From the NCBI GenBank assembly GCA_910586385.1, contig CAJUGX010000008.1, positions 1-27,868 of the forward strand: a stretch of DNA of 27,868 bases, given 5' to 3'. Both the position numbers and the translations under genes were made by a program. Shown piece after piece: positions 13,827 through 21,623 of the stretch (position 1 is the first letter of the stretch; every line of letters starts with the position of its first letter). The notes below the pieces were generated by a model, which saw nothing but the letters and a program-made list of their open reading frames with translations, was not told the DNA's origin and did no database searches. The stretch is from an uncultured Christensenella sp. (lineage in GTDB: Bacteria; Bacillota; Clostridia; Christensenellales; UBA1242).

Positions 13827-14195
13827 ATGGTACAACCTCAAACAAGACTTAAAGTTGCTGACAACACTGGTGCAAAAGAAATTATGTGCATCAGAGTTCT
13901 TGGTGGATCTTTCAGAAGAAGCGGAAATATCGGTGATATCATCGTTGCTTCTGTAAAGAAGGCAATCCCTGGCGGAAACGTTAAGAAGGGTGATGTCGTA
14001 AAAGCTGTTGTTGTAAGAACAACAAAAGGTTTGAACAGGCCTGATGGTTCACACATCCGTTTCGATGATAACGCAGCCGTAATCATCGACAACCAAAAAC
14101 AACCAAAGGGAACTCGTGTGTTTGGACCTATCGCAAGAGAACTTCGTGACAAGGGTTATATGAAAATTATCTCTCTTGCTCCAGAAGTTATATAA
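13827..14195 (+). CDS. rplN: 50S ribosomal protein L14
   Basis: Lies on the 50S face that meets the 30S subunit and forms intersubunit bridges; also the RsfS silencing-factor binding site. 122 residues, the exact usual length, with RLKVADNTGAKEIMCIRVLG at 7-26 and RVFGPIARELRDKGYMKI near the C-terminus. It is the first gene of the classical spc block, but there is no gap or promoter before it, so S10 and spc appear continuous. Confidence 0.99.
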   Translation: MVQPQTRLKVADNTGAKEIMCIRVLGGSFRRSGNIGDIIVASVKKAIPGGNVKKGDVVKAVVVRTTKGLNRPDGSHIRFDDNAAVIIDNQKQPKGTRVFGPIARELRDKGYMKIISLAPEVI

Positions 14196-14209
14196 AAGGA
14201 GAAACAGTT

Positions 14210-14749
14210 ATGAGTATGACAGTTAAGAAAGGTGACAACGTTGTAGTTATCACTGGAAAAGACAAAGGCAAGACTGGCAAAGTGACAGAAGTTTCTCCAA
14301 AAACAGGAAAAGTTTTAGTTGACGGAGTAAACATCGTTACAAAACACCAAAAAGCAAGAAGACAAGATGAAAAGAGCCAAATCGTAAAGAAAAACGCTCC
14401 AATCGAAGCTTCAAATGTTATGGTTGTTTGCCCAAATTGTGGCAAAGCAACAAGAGTTGCACACGGCGAAGTTGGTGGCAAGAAAGTAAGGACTTGCAAA
14501 AAATGTTCTGGCGCTCTTGACAAAGAATTCGTGAAAGTTGCAAAGAAAGAAGCAAAAAAAGAAGTTGCTAAAAAGGAAACTGCTGTAAAGGCAGAACCTG
14601 CAAAGAAGGAAACAGTTAAGAAAGAAGCTGCAGCAACAAAGACTGCATCTGCAAAGACAACTGCTCCAAAGAAAGAAACAACAACAGCAAAGAAACCTGC
14701 TTCTTCAACACAAAAGTCGAAAAAAACAACTTCTGATAAAGCAGAATAG
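14210..14749 (+). CDS. rplX: 50S ribosomal protein L24 with long C-terminal extension
   Basis: L24 is one of the assembly-initiator proteins and lies near the tunnel exit. Residues 1-107 are a normal L24: KOW segment GDNVVVITGKDKGKTGKV and a zinc-ribbon-like pair, CPNC (74-77) and CKKC (96-99). Bacterial L24 usually ends at about 105. Here 72 more residues follow (108-179), built almost only of Lys, Ala, Thr, Glu, Ser and Pro, in irregular AKKE/AKKP units. The reading frame and the spacing to rplE (10 nt) are intact, so it is a true extension rather than a frameshift product. A similar tail ends the YitT-family protein here. Its role is unknown. Confidence 0.95.
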   Translation: MSMTVKKGDNVVVITGKDKGKTGKVTEVSPKTGKVLVDGVNIVTKHQKARRQDEKSQIVKKNAPIEASNVMVVCPNCGKATRVAHGEVGGKKVRTCKKCSGALDKEFVKVAKKEAKKEVAKKETAVKAEPAKKETVKKEAAATKTASAKTTAPKKETTTAKKPASSTQKSKKTTSDKAE

Positions 14750-14759
14750 GTGGTAGAAA

Positions 14760-15308
14760 ATGAAAGAACAAAACCAAACAGCAAAACGCTATAGAGAAGA
14801 AATTGTTCCTGCTCTTATGAAAGAGTTTGGATACAGGAATGTAAACGAAACACCAAAACTTGTTAAGATTGTTCTCAACATGGGACTTGGTGATGTTAAA
14901 GACAACTCTAAATCTTTCAACACTGCAGTTGATGAACTTACACTCATTGCTGGACAGAAACCAGTTGCAACAAAAGCAAAGAAGGCTATCTCAAACTTCA
15001 AAGTTAGAGCTGGAATGAAGATTGGTGCAAAGGTTACTCTCCGTGGCACAAGAATGTATGAATTCTTTGACAGACTCGTTGCCATCGCTCTTCCAAGAGT
15101 GAGAGACTTCAGAGGAGTTTCTGACAAGTCATTTGACGGAAAGGGAAACTACGCAATGGGCATCAAAGAACAACTTATCTTCCCTGAAATCTCTTATGAT
15201 AAGGTAGAGAAGATTAGAGGTCTTGACGTAGCTTTCATTACCACTGCAAAAACAGACGCAGAAGCGAAAGCACTTTTGAAGGCACTTGGTTTGCCTTTTG
15301 CTAAGTAG
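14760..15308 (+). CDS. rplE: 50S ribosomal protein L5
   Basis: Anchors 5S rRNA in the central protuberance and contacts P-site tRNA. 182 residues with VKIVLNMGLGDVKDNSK, GQKPVATKAKKAISNFKVR and the PRVRDFRGVS loop, all typical. GGTGG provides the ribosome-binding site. It is followed after 11 nt by rpsZ. Confidence 0.98.
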   Translation: MKEQNQTAKRYREEIVPALMKEFGYRNVNETPKLVKIVLNMGLGDVKDNSKSFNTAVDELTLIAGQKPVATKAKKAISNFKVRAGMKIGAKVTLRGTRMYEFFDRLVAIALPRVRDFRGVSDKSFDGKGNYAMGIKEQLIFPEISYDKVEKIRGLDVAFITTAKTDAEAKALLKALGLPFAK

Positions 15309-15319
15309 GAGGTATTCAC

Positions 15320-15505
15320 ATGGCAAAAAAATCAATGATTGCAAAGCAAAAAAGAACACAAAAATTTAAGTCAAGAGAATACACTCGTTGCTCTATCTGC
15401 GGAAGACCACACGCTGTACTTAGAAAGTATGGGATTTGCAGAATTTGCTTTAGAGAAATGGCTAACCGCGGGGAAATCCCTGGCGTGAAAAAGTCAAGTT
15501 GGTAA
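15320..15505 (+). CDS. rpsZ: 30S ribosomal protein S14 type Z (zinc-binding)
   Basis: The short, zinc-binding form of S14 (61 residues) found in many Gram-positive bacteria, located in the 30S head. Four zinc ligands are present as two CxxC pairs, in YTRCSICGRPHAVLRK and YGICRICFRE. The ending GVKKSSW is the family hallmark. It needs zinc; a zinc-free paralogue, if any, is not in this window. Confidence 0.98.
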   Translation: MAKKSMIAKQKRTQKFKSREYTRCSICGRPHAVLRKYGICRICFREMANRGEIPGVKKSSW

Positions 15506-15515
15506 GGAGGGAATT

Positions 15516-15914
15516 ATGTTTGTTACAGACCCAATCGCAGATATGTTGACTCGTCTTCGTAATGCAATAAGCGCAAAACATAAGACTGTTGAAGTTCCTG
15601 CATCAAAGGAAAAATTAGAAATTGTTAAAATCCTTTTGGAAGAAGGATACATCACAGAATATAAACTCGTTGACGCCGGTGCGTTCAAAAATATTGAAAT
15701 CACTATCAAATATGATGAACACGGCCAAAGCGTTATCCAAGGATTGAAGAGAATTTCAAAACCTGGTCTTAGAATTTATTCTGACAAAGACAATCTTCCA
15801 AAAGTAATCAGTGGGCTTGGAATTGCCATCATCTCAACAAACAAAGGTATTGTGACTGACAAAGTTGCTCGTTCTTTGAATGTTGGTGGCGAAGTGCTCG
15901 CTTACGTATGGTAG
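15516..15914 (+). CDS. rpsH: 30S ribosomal protein S8
   Basis: Binds the central domain of 16S rRNA; in E. coli it represses translation of the spc operon. 132 residues, with DPIADMLTRLRNAISAKH and the C-terminal rRNA-binding region, which here ends KVARSLNVGGEVLAYVW. Preceded by AGGAGG and 10 nt from rpsZ. Confidence 0.98.
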   Translation: MFVTDPIADMLTRLRNAISAKHKTVEVPASKEKLEIVKILLEEGYITEYKLVDAGAFKNIEITIKYDEHGQSVIQGLKRISKPGLRIYSDKDNLPKVISGLGIAIISTNKGIVTDKVARSLNVGGEVLAYVW

Positions 15915-15924
15915 GAGGTCGGAT

Positions 15925-16467
15925 ATGTCAAGAATAGGAAATAAGCCAATCAAACTTGAAAATGGCGTTACTTTTGAAAGAAACGGAAACGAAATTACTG
16001 TTTCTGGAAGCAAAGGTACACTCAAACAAGTTATTGACAAAAACATCAAGACCGAAGTAAAAGACAACGAAATTCACTTCACTTTTGAGGATCCACAATA
16101 CAATGCGAAACAAGGACTTGCAAGAGCACTTGTAAACAACATGGTTGTTGGTGTTTCAAAAGGTTGGGAAAAGAAACTTGTTATCGCTGGTGTAGGTTAT
16201 AAGGCACAAGTAAGCGGAAGCAAACTTGTTATGAACCTTGGTTATTCTCACCAAGTTGAAGTTGAAATCCCATCAGATTTGAAAGTTGTTTGTACATCTG
16301 CCACTGAAATTTTGGTTTCAGGAATTGACAAGCAAAGAGTTGGTCAATTCTGCGCAAACGTAAGAGCAAAGAGACCATACGAACCATATCATGGATACGG
16401 TGTCCATGTTGATGGTGAAAAGCTTATCAGAAAAGTTGGTAAGGCTGCTGGTAAAGGCAAGAAGTAA
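15925..16467 (+). CDS. rplF: 50S ribosomal protein L6
   Basis: A two-domain 50S protein near the sarcin-ricin loop and the factor-binding site. It starts at ATG 15925 (180 residues); AGGAGG at 15913-15918 excludes longer in-frame starts that would run into rpsH. SRIGNKPIKLENGVTFE opens the protein and RPYEPYHGYGVHVDGE is the C-terminal signature, slightly changed from the usual KPPEPYKGKGI form. Confidence 0.98.
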   Translation: MSRIGNKPIKLENGVTFERNGNEITVSGSKGTLKQVIDKNIKTEVKDNEIHFTFEDPQYNAKQGLARALVNNMVVGVSKGWEKKLVIAGVGYKAQVSGSKLVMNLGYSHQVEVEIPSDLKVVCTSATEILVSGIDKQRVGQFCANVRAKRPYEPYHGYGVHVDGEKLIRKVGKAAGKGKK

Positions 16468-16481
16468 GAGGAGAATAGGAA

Positions 16482-16850
16482 ATGATTACTGTTAAAGATA
16501 AGAATAAAGACAGAGTTGTTCGCCACAAGAGAGTAAGAAAAATCGTTGTTGGCACAACTGAAAGACCAAGACTTAATGTTTACAGAAGTCTCAACAATAT
16601 CTATGCTCAAATCATTGATGATTCAAAGGGCGCAACCCTTGTTTCTGCTTCAACCCTTGACAAAGAAGTAGTTGAACTTATCAAAGATAAAACCAAGACA
16701 GAAGCTGCAAGAATTGTAGGCGAAGTTATTGGAAAGAGAGCAAAAGCAAAGAAAATCAAAGAAGTCGTTTTTGATAGAGGTGGATACCTTTATACAGGAA
16801 GAGTTCAAGCAGTTGCTGATGGTGCAAGATCATCAGGACTGAAATTTTAG
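16482..16850 (+). CDS. rplR: 50S ribosomal protein L18
   Basis: Binds 5S rRNA with L5 in the central protuberance. 122 residues, with a basic N-terminus, the core RPRLNVYRSLNNIYAQIIDD and the ending DRGGYLYTGRVQAVADGAR. Preceded by an AGAGGAG site and followed 9 nt later by rpsE. Confidence 0.98.
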   Translation: MITVKDKNKDRVVRHKRVRKIVVGTTERPRLNVYRSLNNIYAQIIDDSKGATLVSASTLDKEVVELIKDKTKTEAARIVGEVIGKRAKAKKIKEVVFDRGGYLYTGRVQAVADGARSSGLKF

Positions 16851-16859
16851 GAGGAATGT

Positions 16860-17414
16860 ATGGCAGAAGAAGTTAAGAAAAATAAAACAGAAAAGCCTCA
16901 AAACAACCCTCGTCGTGAAAGACCTGCAAAAAGAGAAGAAAACGACGGAATGGACAAAAGACTTGTTCATGTTCGTCGTGTAACAAAGGTTGTTAAGGGT
17001 GGAAGAACTATGCGTTTCTCAGCACTTGTTGTCATTGGTGATGGCAAGGGCAATGTTGGAATGGGAATTGGCAAGGCTAATGAAGTTCCAAACGCAATCG
17101 ACAAGGCAACAGTTGTTGCCAAGAAAAATATGAAGAAAATTTCTATTGTTGACGGCACAATCCCACACGAAACAATTGGAAAATTCAGCACAACAAACAT
17201 CTTGATGCTTCCTGCTGAAGAAGGTCACGGAGTTATCGCCGGTGGTGCTGCCAGAGCAGTGCTCGAAGTTGCTGGCGTAAAGAACATTGTGACAAAAATC
17301 CATGGTTCAACAAACAGAATCAACGTTGTTCGTGCAACATTAAACGGTCTTCTTTCTCTTAAGACAAGAGAAGAAATCGCTGCTCGTCGTGGCAAGAAGC
17401 CAGAAGAAATTTAA
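16860..17414 (+). CDS. rpsE: 30S ribosomal protein S5
   Basis: Part of the decoding-fidelity and mRNA-entry region. At 184 residues it is somewhat longer than the usual 166 or so, because of a Lys/Glu/Arg-rich N-terminal extension of about 25 residues before MDKRLVHVRRVTKVVKGG. The conserved core FSALVVIGDGKGNVGMGIGK and the HGSTNRINVV element are intact. Confidence 0.98.
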   Translation: MAEEVKKNKTEKPQNNPRRERPAKREENDGMDKRLVHVRRVTKVVKGGRTMRFSALVVIGDGKGNVGMGIGKANEVPNAIDKATVVAKKNMKKISIVDGTIPHETIGKFSTTNILMLPAEEGHGVIAGGAARAVLEVAGVKNIVTKIHGSTNRINVVRATLNGLLSLKTREEIAARRGKKPEEI

Positions 17415-17426
17415 TCGGAGGGCGTC

Positions 17427-17615
17427 GTGAAAAAAGAAAAGACATTGAAAGTTACTTGGGTGAAAAGTGCCATTGGTTACAACAAAAACCAAATGAAAAT
17501 CATGGAGGCACTTGGATTTAAGAAACTTAATCAAACTAGAATTTTACCAGACAACGCAAGCATTCGTGGAAGTTTGTTCCATGTAAGACACTTGGTTGAA
17601 GTGGTTGAGGAGTAG
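17427..17615 (+). CDS. rpmD: 50S ribosomal protein L30
   Basis: A small 50S protein absent from some bacterial lineages. 62 residues, GTG start fixed by GGAGG about 7 nt upstream. KVTWVKSAIGYNKNQMKIM followed by ALGFKKLNQTRILPDNASIR is the family pattern. It lies 3 nt before rplO. Confidence 0.96.
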   Translation: MKKEKTLKVTWVKSAIGYNKNQMKIMEALGFKKLNQTRILPDNASIRGSLFHVRHLVEVVEE

Positions 17616-17618
17616 ATT

Positions 17619-18068
17619 ATGAAAATAGAAAATCTTAAACCTGCCGATGGTGCAAAAACTCAAAAGTTTAGAGTTGGTCGTGGTATCGGTTCTGGTCTCG
17701 GCAAAACTTCTGGCAGAGGACATAAAGGTCAATGGGCTAGAAGCGGTGGCGGTGTTAAGGCTGGATTTGAAGGCGGAAACATCCCAATGATTAGAAAAAT
17801 CCCAATCCGTGGTTTCAACAATTACAATTTCCGCAAGATTTACGCAACTGTAAATGTTGGCGATCTTGAAATTTTTGAAGCAAACACTGAAGTTACAGAA
17901 GAACTTTTGTACGAATGCAGAGTGATTGGAAAGCGTGCTCCTTATGGACTTAAAGTTTTGGGAAATGGAAATTTGTCAAAACCTCTTACAATCAAGGGTG
18001 CAAAAGCGACAAAGTCTGCAATCGAAAAGATTGAAAAAGCAGGTGGAAAATTTATTGTTGAGGAGTAA
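17619..18068 (+). CDS. rplO: 50S ribosomal protein L15
   Basis: A late-assembly 50S protein that extends into 23S rRNA. 149 residues. The glycine- and arginine-rich N-terminal extension is typical (RVGRGIGSGLGKTSGRGHKG). The conserved FEGGNIPMIRKIPIRGF block and the C-terminal globular part are present. It is translated immediately before secY, 3 nt away. Confidence 0.98.
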   Translation: MKIENLKPADGAKTQKFRVGRGIGSGLGKTSGRGHKGQWARSGGGVKAGFEGGNIPMIRKIPIRGFNNYNFRKIYATVNVGDLEIFEANTEVTEELLYECRVIGKRAPYGLKVLGNGNLSKPLTIKGAKATKSAIEKIEKAGGKFIVEE

Positions 18069-18071
18069 TTT

Positions 18072-19370
18072 ATGTTCAAAACTCTCGTAAATGCTTTTAA
18101 GGTTAAAGACTTAAGAAAAAAGATTTTGATAACTTTGGGACTTCTCATCCTTTACAGAGTTGGCTGTGCTTTGATTTGTCCAGGTTTTGACCTTTCGGAT
18201 GCAATCGGAGACAGTGCCAGCGGGACAAGCTTCTTTGGGCTTATGAATATGCTCAGTGGTGACGCTTTGTCAAATGGCTCGATTCTTGCTCTTGGTGTAT
18301 CTCCATACATCACTGCATCGATTGTCATTCAATTGCTCGCTGTTGCAATCCCAAGTTTGCAAAACCTGTCAAGACAGGGTGAGGATGGAAGAAGAAAAAT
18401 GAACTTCTACACCCGTGTTGCTGCGCTCGTGCTTGCACTTGCTCAAGCAATTGGAATTGTTGTCTCTTACAAGAGTGCAATCAATCCAAGTTATTTGAAT
18501 CTTCCAACTTGGCTTACGGCAACTGGTATCGTACTCATTTTGACTGCTGGTGCTATGTTTACTGTTTGGCTTGGTGAAAAGATAACTCAACTTGGCATTG
18601 GAAATGGTATGAGTTTGTTGATTTTTGTTGGTATCTTGTCATCTGCTGGTTCTGGAATTGCTGCAGCATTCAAGAATGTTGGTGACAATCTCAACAATCT
18701 TTGGACTGTTATCATTTACCTCGCTGCACTTGTTGCTGTGTTTGCGTTTATCGTGTTTATGGATTCTTCAGAAAGAAGAGTCAATGTTAAGTACGCAAAG
18801 CAAATCAAAGGTAGAAAGATGTATGGTGGTCAGGACACATTCATCCCAATCAGATTGAATGCTTCTGGTGTTATGCCAATCATCTTTGCTTCATCACTCT
18901 TGACTTTGCCTCAACTTATCATGAGCATTTTCTGGCCAAACACAAAGGCATACTATTGGTATCAAAACTATATGGGGACAAACTCTTGGGTTTATATCGT
19001 TCTGCTCGCTCTTCTCATCTTTGCGTTTGCATTCTTCTATGCTCAAATCACATTTGACACAGAAGACATCAGCAGACGTCTGCAACAACAAGGTGGGTTT
19101 ATTCCTGGTATCAGGCCTGGAAAGACAACTGCAGAATACTTGAAGAGAATCTCAACAAGAATCACACTTTTCAGTGCAGTATTCTTGGCGATTATTGCAC
19201 TTATTCCAAGTTTGGCATTTAAGGCAATCCCAGACAACTCAACATTCGCAAGTCTTTTGAATGCGTTTAGCACAACAGGACTTATGATTATGGTTTCTGT
19301 TGCACTTGAATTTGAAAAAGGACTCAGTGCTCAGATGTTGATGAGAAACTATAAAGGATTTTTAGATTAG
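18072..19370 (+). CDS. secY: Protein translocase subunit SecY
   Basis: The channel-forming subunit of the SecYEG translocase in the cytoplasmic membrane, through which the signal-peptide protein at the end of this window would be exported. 432 residues with ten hydrophobic segments. Diagnostic parts: ALGVSPYITASIVIQLL (second transmembrane segment), RQGEDGRRKMNFYTR (first cytoplasmic loop) and the cytoplasmic loop with RRVNVKYAKQIKGRKM. Further on are FIPIRLNASGVMPIIFA and the FIPGIRPGKTTAEYL loop. The following 127 nt before adk contain hairpins. Confidence 0.98.
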   Translation: MFKTLVNAFKVKDLRKKILITLGLLILYRVGCALICPGFDLSDAIGDSASGTSFFGLMNMLSGDALSNGSILALGVSPYITASIVIQLLAVAIPSLQNLSRQGEDGRRKMNFYTRVAALVLALAQAIGIVVSYKSAINPSYLNLPTWLTATGIVLILTAGAMFTVWLGEKITQLGIGNGMSLLIFVGILSSAGSGIAAAFKNVGDNLNNLWTVIIYLAALVAVFAFIVFMDSSERRVNVKYAKQIKGRKMYGGQDTFIPIRLNASGVMPIIFASSLLTLPQLIMSIFWPNTKAYYWYQNYMGTNSWVYIVLLALLIFAFAFFYAQITFDTEDISRRLQQQGGFIPGIRPGKTTAEYLKRISTRITLFSAVFLAIIALIPSLAFKAIPDNSTFASLLNAFSTTGLMIMVSVALEFEKGLSAQMLMRNYKGFLD

Positions 19371-19377
19371 GATGTTT

Positions 19378-19478
19378 GCTGGTTTTCCGTTTTTGCGGAA
19401 AACTGGCAATGACCAAATCTTGAAATAAACATTGCGGCGGTGACCGCTGGCAAGCAAACAGATTTTTGATTTGTTTGC
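19378..19478 (+). promoter_or_regulatory. Three hairpins between secY and adk
   Basis: H1: a 12-bp stem, GCTGGTTTTCCG / CGGAAAACTGGC (two G-T pairs, loop TTTTTG; 19378-19407). H2: GCGG-TGA-CCGC (19437-19447). H3: GCAAACA / TGTTTGC (19454-19478). H1 lacks a T-tract, so it is not a standard terminator. The 127-nt gap is exceptional inside an otherwise tightly packed operon and suggests RNA-level control or an mRNA processing point. Confidence 0.6.
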
Positions 19479-19497
19479 AAAATGGTATGGAGGTTAT

Positions 19498-20121
19498 ATG
19501 AACATCATATTGCTCGGGCCACAATTTTCTGGAAAGGGAACTCTTGCAAGACAAATGGTCAAAGATTTTGGTTTTGTCCAAGTTTCACTTGGAGACCTTT
19601 TCAGAGAAAATATTCAAAATGGGACAGAACTTGGCAAACTTGCTCAAGGGTATATGAACCAAGGTGTGCTTGTCCCAAATGAAGTATCAATGAAAATTCT
19701 TGAAGAAAGGGTGAAAACAGACGATTGCAAAAAAGTAGGCGTGATTCTAGACGGCGTCCCAAGAACAATCGAACAAGCAGAAATCCTTTCAAAATTTATG
19801 AACATTGATGCTGTAATTCTGTTGACATTACCTCGTGAGGAAATCATGAGTAGATGTACGGGAAGAAGAACATGTAGTAAATGTGGTGAGATTTACAACA
19901 CTTCTTTCTATGACAAAACTACCTGCAAAGAATGTGGGGCACCATTGATTCAAAGGGATGACGATAAACCGGAATCAATCAAGACTCGTCTGGAAGTTTA
20001 TGACAAAATGACGACACCACTCATAAACTTCTACGCTGATAAGTTGTTTGAGGTTGATAGTACAGATTCTTCAGCCGCATACAAACTTGTGAAAAACTTT
20101 TTGGAGGGACATTTGAAGTGA
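19498..20121 (+). CDS. adk: Adenylate kinase
   Basis: Catalyses ATP + AMP to 2 ADP in the cytoplasm. It starts at ATG 19498 with GGAGGT at 19489-19494; an earlier in-frame codon has no ribosome-binding site. 207 residues. The P-loop is GPQFSGKGT (7-15) instead of the usual GPPGAGKGT, keeping the essential GKGT. AMP-binding DGVPRT (85-90) replaces the common DGFPRT. The LID has a four-cysteine zinc site, CSKC (126-129) and CKEC (143-146), and the RDDD motif follows. It overlaps map by GTGA. Confidence 0.97.
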   Translation: MNIILLGPQFSGKGTLARQMVKDFGFVQVSLGDLFRENIQNGTELGKLAQGYMNQGVLVPNEVSMKILEERVKTDDCKKVGVILDGVPRTIEQAEILSKFMNIDAVILLTLPREEIMSRCTGRRTCSKCGEIYNTSFYDKTTCKECGAPLIQRDDDKPESIKTRLEVYDKMTTPLINFYADKLFEVDSTDSSAAYKLVKNFLEGHLK

Positions 20122-20888
20122 TTCAAAAAACTCCAGCAGAGATTGTGCTTATCAAGAAAGCATGTGAAATCACCAGAGATGCACTTGTGTTTGCAAAGAC
20201 ACTTGTAAAGCCTGGGGTTTCAACATACGATATTGACAAACAAATCGAAAAGTTTATAATAGAAAGTGGTGGGTCGCCTGCATGCCTTGGCTATCAAGGA
20301 TATCCAGCATCAACTTGCATTTCAGTGAATGACATGGTTGTGCATGGGATTCCAAGGAAAGAGGTTGTGCTTAAGGAAGGCGACATTGTCAGCATCGACC
20401 TTGTGGTACGTTATAAAGGCTATCACGGAGATGCGACAAGGACTTATCCTGTCGGGGAGATTTCACAAGAGAAAGAAAAACTTGTTCGTGTCACCAAAGA
20501 ATGCTTTTTCAAAGGTATTGAAAATGTCAGAATTGGTGATCGCATAGGAAAAATTTCTCATGCGATTCAAACTCATGCAGAGAGCAATGGATTCTCGGTT
20601 GTCCGTGAACTCTGTGGGCATGGCATAGGTCGAAAGATGCATGAAGCACCATCAGTCATGAATTTTGGCAAAGAGACAGATGGAGTTGCAATCGCAGAAA
20701 ATGCTGTGCTTGCAATTGAACCAATGATCAATGCTGGAAAGAAAGAAATTTGGTTGCTTGATGACGGATGGGGTGTTGTTACTCGAGACGGACGACCTAG
20801 TGCCCATTATGAAAACACGGTGCTCTTTACCAAGAGCGGAGTGGAAGTGCTCACTTTGGAGAAAGACGATGAATATCGCACAAGGTGA
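20118..20888 (+). CDS. map: Methionine aminopeptidase, type I
   Basis: Removes the initiator methionine from nascent proteins. 256 residues; GTG start overlapping the adk TGA, with GGAGGG (20103-20108) upstream. All active-site residues are recognisable: His76 (VVHGIP), metal ligands Asp94 (SIDLVV), Asp105 (GDATRTY), His168 (CGHGIG), Glu201 (LAIEPMI) and Glu232 (HYENTV). Its last 20 nt overlap the KOW-domain gene. Confidence 0.98.
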   Translation: MIQKTPAEIVLIKKACEITRDALVFAKTLVKPGVSTYDIDKQIEKFIIESGGSPACLGYQGYPASTCISVNDMVVHGIPRKEVVLKEGDIVSIDLVVRYKGYHGDATRTYPVGEISQEKEKLVRVTKECFFKGIENVRIGDRIGKISHAIQTHAESNGFSVVRELCGHGIGRKMHEAPSVMNFGKETDGVAIAENAVLAIEPMINAGKKEIWLLDDGWGVVTRDGRPSAHYENTVLFTKSGVEVLTLEKDDEYRTR

Positions 20889-21147
20889 TGTAGTTCTTGC
20901 AACAGCGGGGAAAGAGAAAAATCAGATTTTCGTTGTTTTGAAAACAGACAACAATTTTGCGTGGCTTGTCGATGGGAAACGATTGAAATTGACTAAACCG
21001 AAAAAAAAGAGCCTAAAACATGTTCAGAAGGCTTCAAAAATTGGGTTTGATGTTGAAGAACTCAAGTCTGGACAAGAAAAAGTGAATTCATCATTAAGAA
21101 AATTTTTGAAAGAAAGGAGTCTTTATGTCCAAGGAAGATGTGATTGA
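20869..21147 (+). CDS. KOW-domain RNA-binding protein (L14e-like)
   Basis: A 92-residue basic protein beginning MNIAQGDVVLATAGKEKNQ, a KOW-type opening followed by FVVLKTDNNFAWLVDGKRLK. Small KOW proteins, often annotated as L14E/L6E/L27E-like, commonly sit between map and infA in Clostridia; the position is the main support. The start is chosen from GGAG (20858-20861). It overlaps map by 20 nt and infA by 23 nt. An RNA- or ribosome-binding role is inferred; it has not been assigned a function. Confidence 0.8.
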   Translation: MNIAQGDVVLATAGKEKNQIFVVLKTDNNFAWLVDGKRLKLTKPKKKSLKHVQKASKIGFDVEELKSGQEKVNSSLRKFLKERSLYVQGRCD

Positions 21148-21346
21148 ATTTGAAGGAGTGGTTACCGAAGTTTTGCCAAGCATGACTTTCAAAGTTACCT
21201 TGTCAAACGGGCATATTATCACTGCGTACATTTCAGGAAAACTTCGTCAAAACTTTATCAGGATTATCGAAGGCGACAAAGTGAAAATTGAGATGAGTCC
21301 ATACGACCTCTCCAAAGGAAGAATCACTTGGAGAGACAAAGGTTAA
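21125..21346 (+). CDS. infA: Translation initiation factor IF-1
   Basis: Binds the 30S A-site during initiation. 73 residues, an OB-fold protein with MSKEDVIEFEGVVTEVLPS, LSNGHIITAYISGKLRQNFI and KIEMSPYDLSKGRITWR. AAAGGAG supplies the ribosome-binding site inside the preceding gene. It is 13 nt before rpmJ. Confidence 0.97.
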   Translation: MSKEDVIEFEGVVTEVLPSMTFKVTLSNGHIITAYISGKLRQNFIRIIEGDKVKIEMSPYDLSKGRITWRDKG

Positions 21347-21359
21347 AAAGGAGCAAAAA

Positions 21360-21476
21360 ATGAAAGTCAGAGCATCTGTAAAACCAATGTGTGACCAATG
21401 TAAAGTTATCAAAAGAAACGGCAAAGTTATGGTTATCTGCCCAAAGAGTGCAAAACATAAGCAAGTTCAAGGTTAG
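21360..21476 (+). CDS. rpmJ: 50S ribosomal protein L36 (zinc-binding form)
   Basis: A 38-residue protein. It reads MKVRASVKPMCDQCKVIKR, then NGKVMVICPKSAKHKQVQG. Zinc ligands are Cys11, Cys14, Cys27 and His33, so this is the C+ form. AAGGAG lies about 7 nt upstream. With zinc-binding S14, S4 and L24 in the same cluster, the ribosome seems built for zinc-replete conditions. Confidence 0.96.
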   Translation: MKVRASVKPMCDQCKVIKRNGKVMVICPKSAKHKQVQG

Positions 21477-21623
21477 GCGCCATGTGCCGGTTTAAGGCAC
21501 CTTGATTCAAAAAAAGGCGAACTTGAAAAATAACAAAACAAAAAGTTACATCAAAAAACGCATCGCTGATGCGAAAACACAAAATAGAAAGCGTCATGGA
21601 CGCCCAGAAAGGAGATTAAATAG
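21477..21623 (+). promoter_or_regulatory. rpmJ-rpsM spacer with three hairpins
   Basis: No gene. GTGCC/GGCAC (21484-21500), CGCATC-GCT-GATGCG (21559-21573) and GCGTC-ATG-GACGC (21591-21603) are closely spaced ahead of the rpsM ribosome-binding site (AAAGGAG, 21608-21614). It is the boundary between spc and alpha blocks. Control by S4, the known repressor of the E. coli alpha operon, is a possibility only. Confidence 0.55.
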
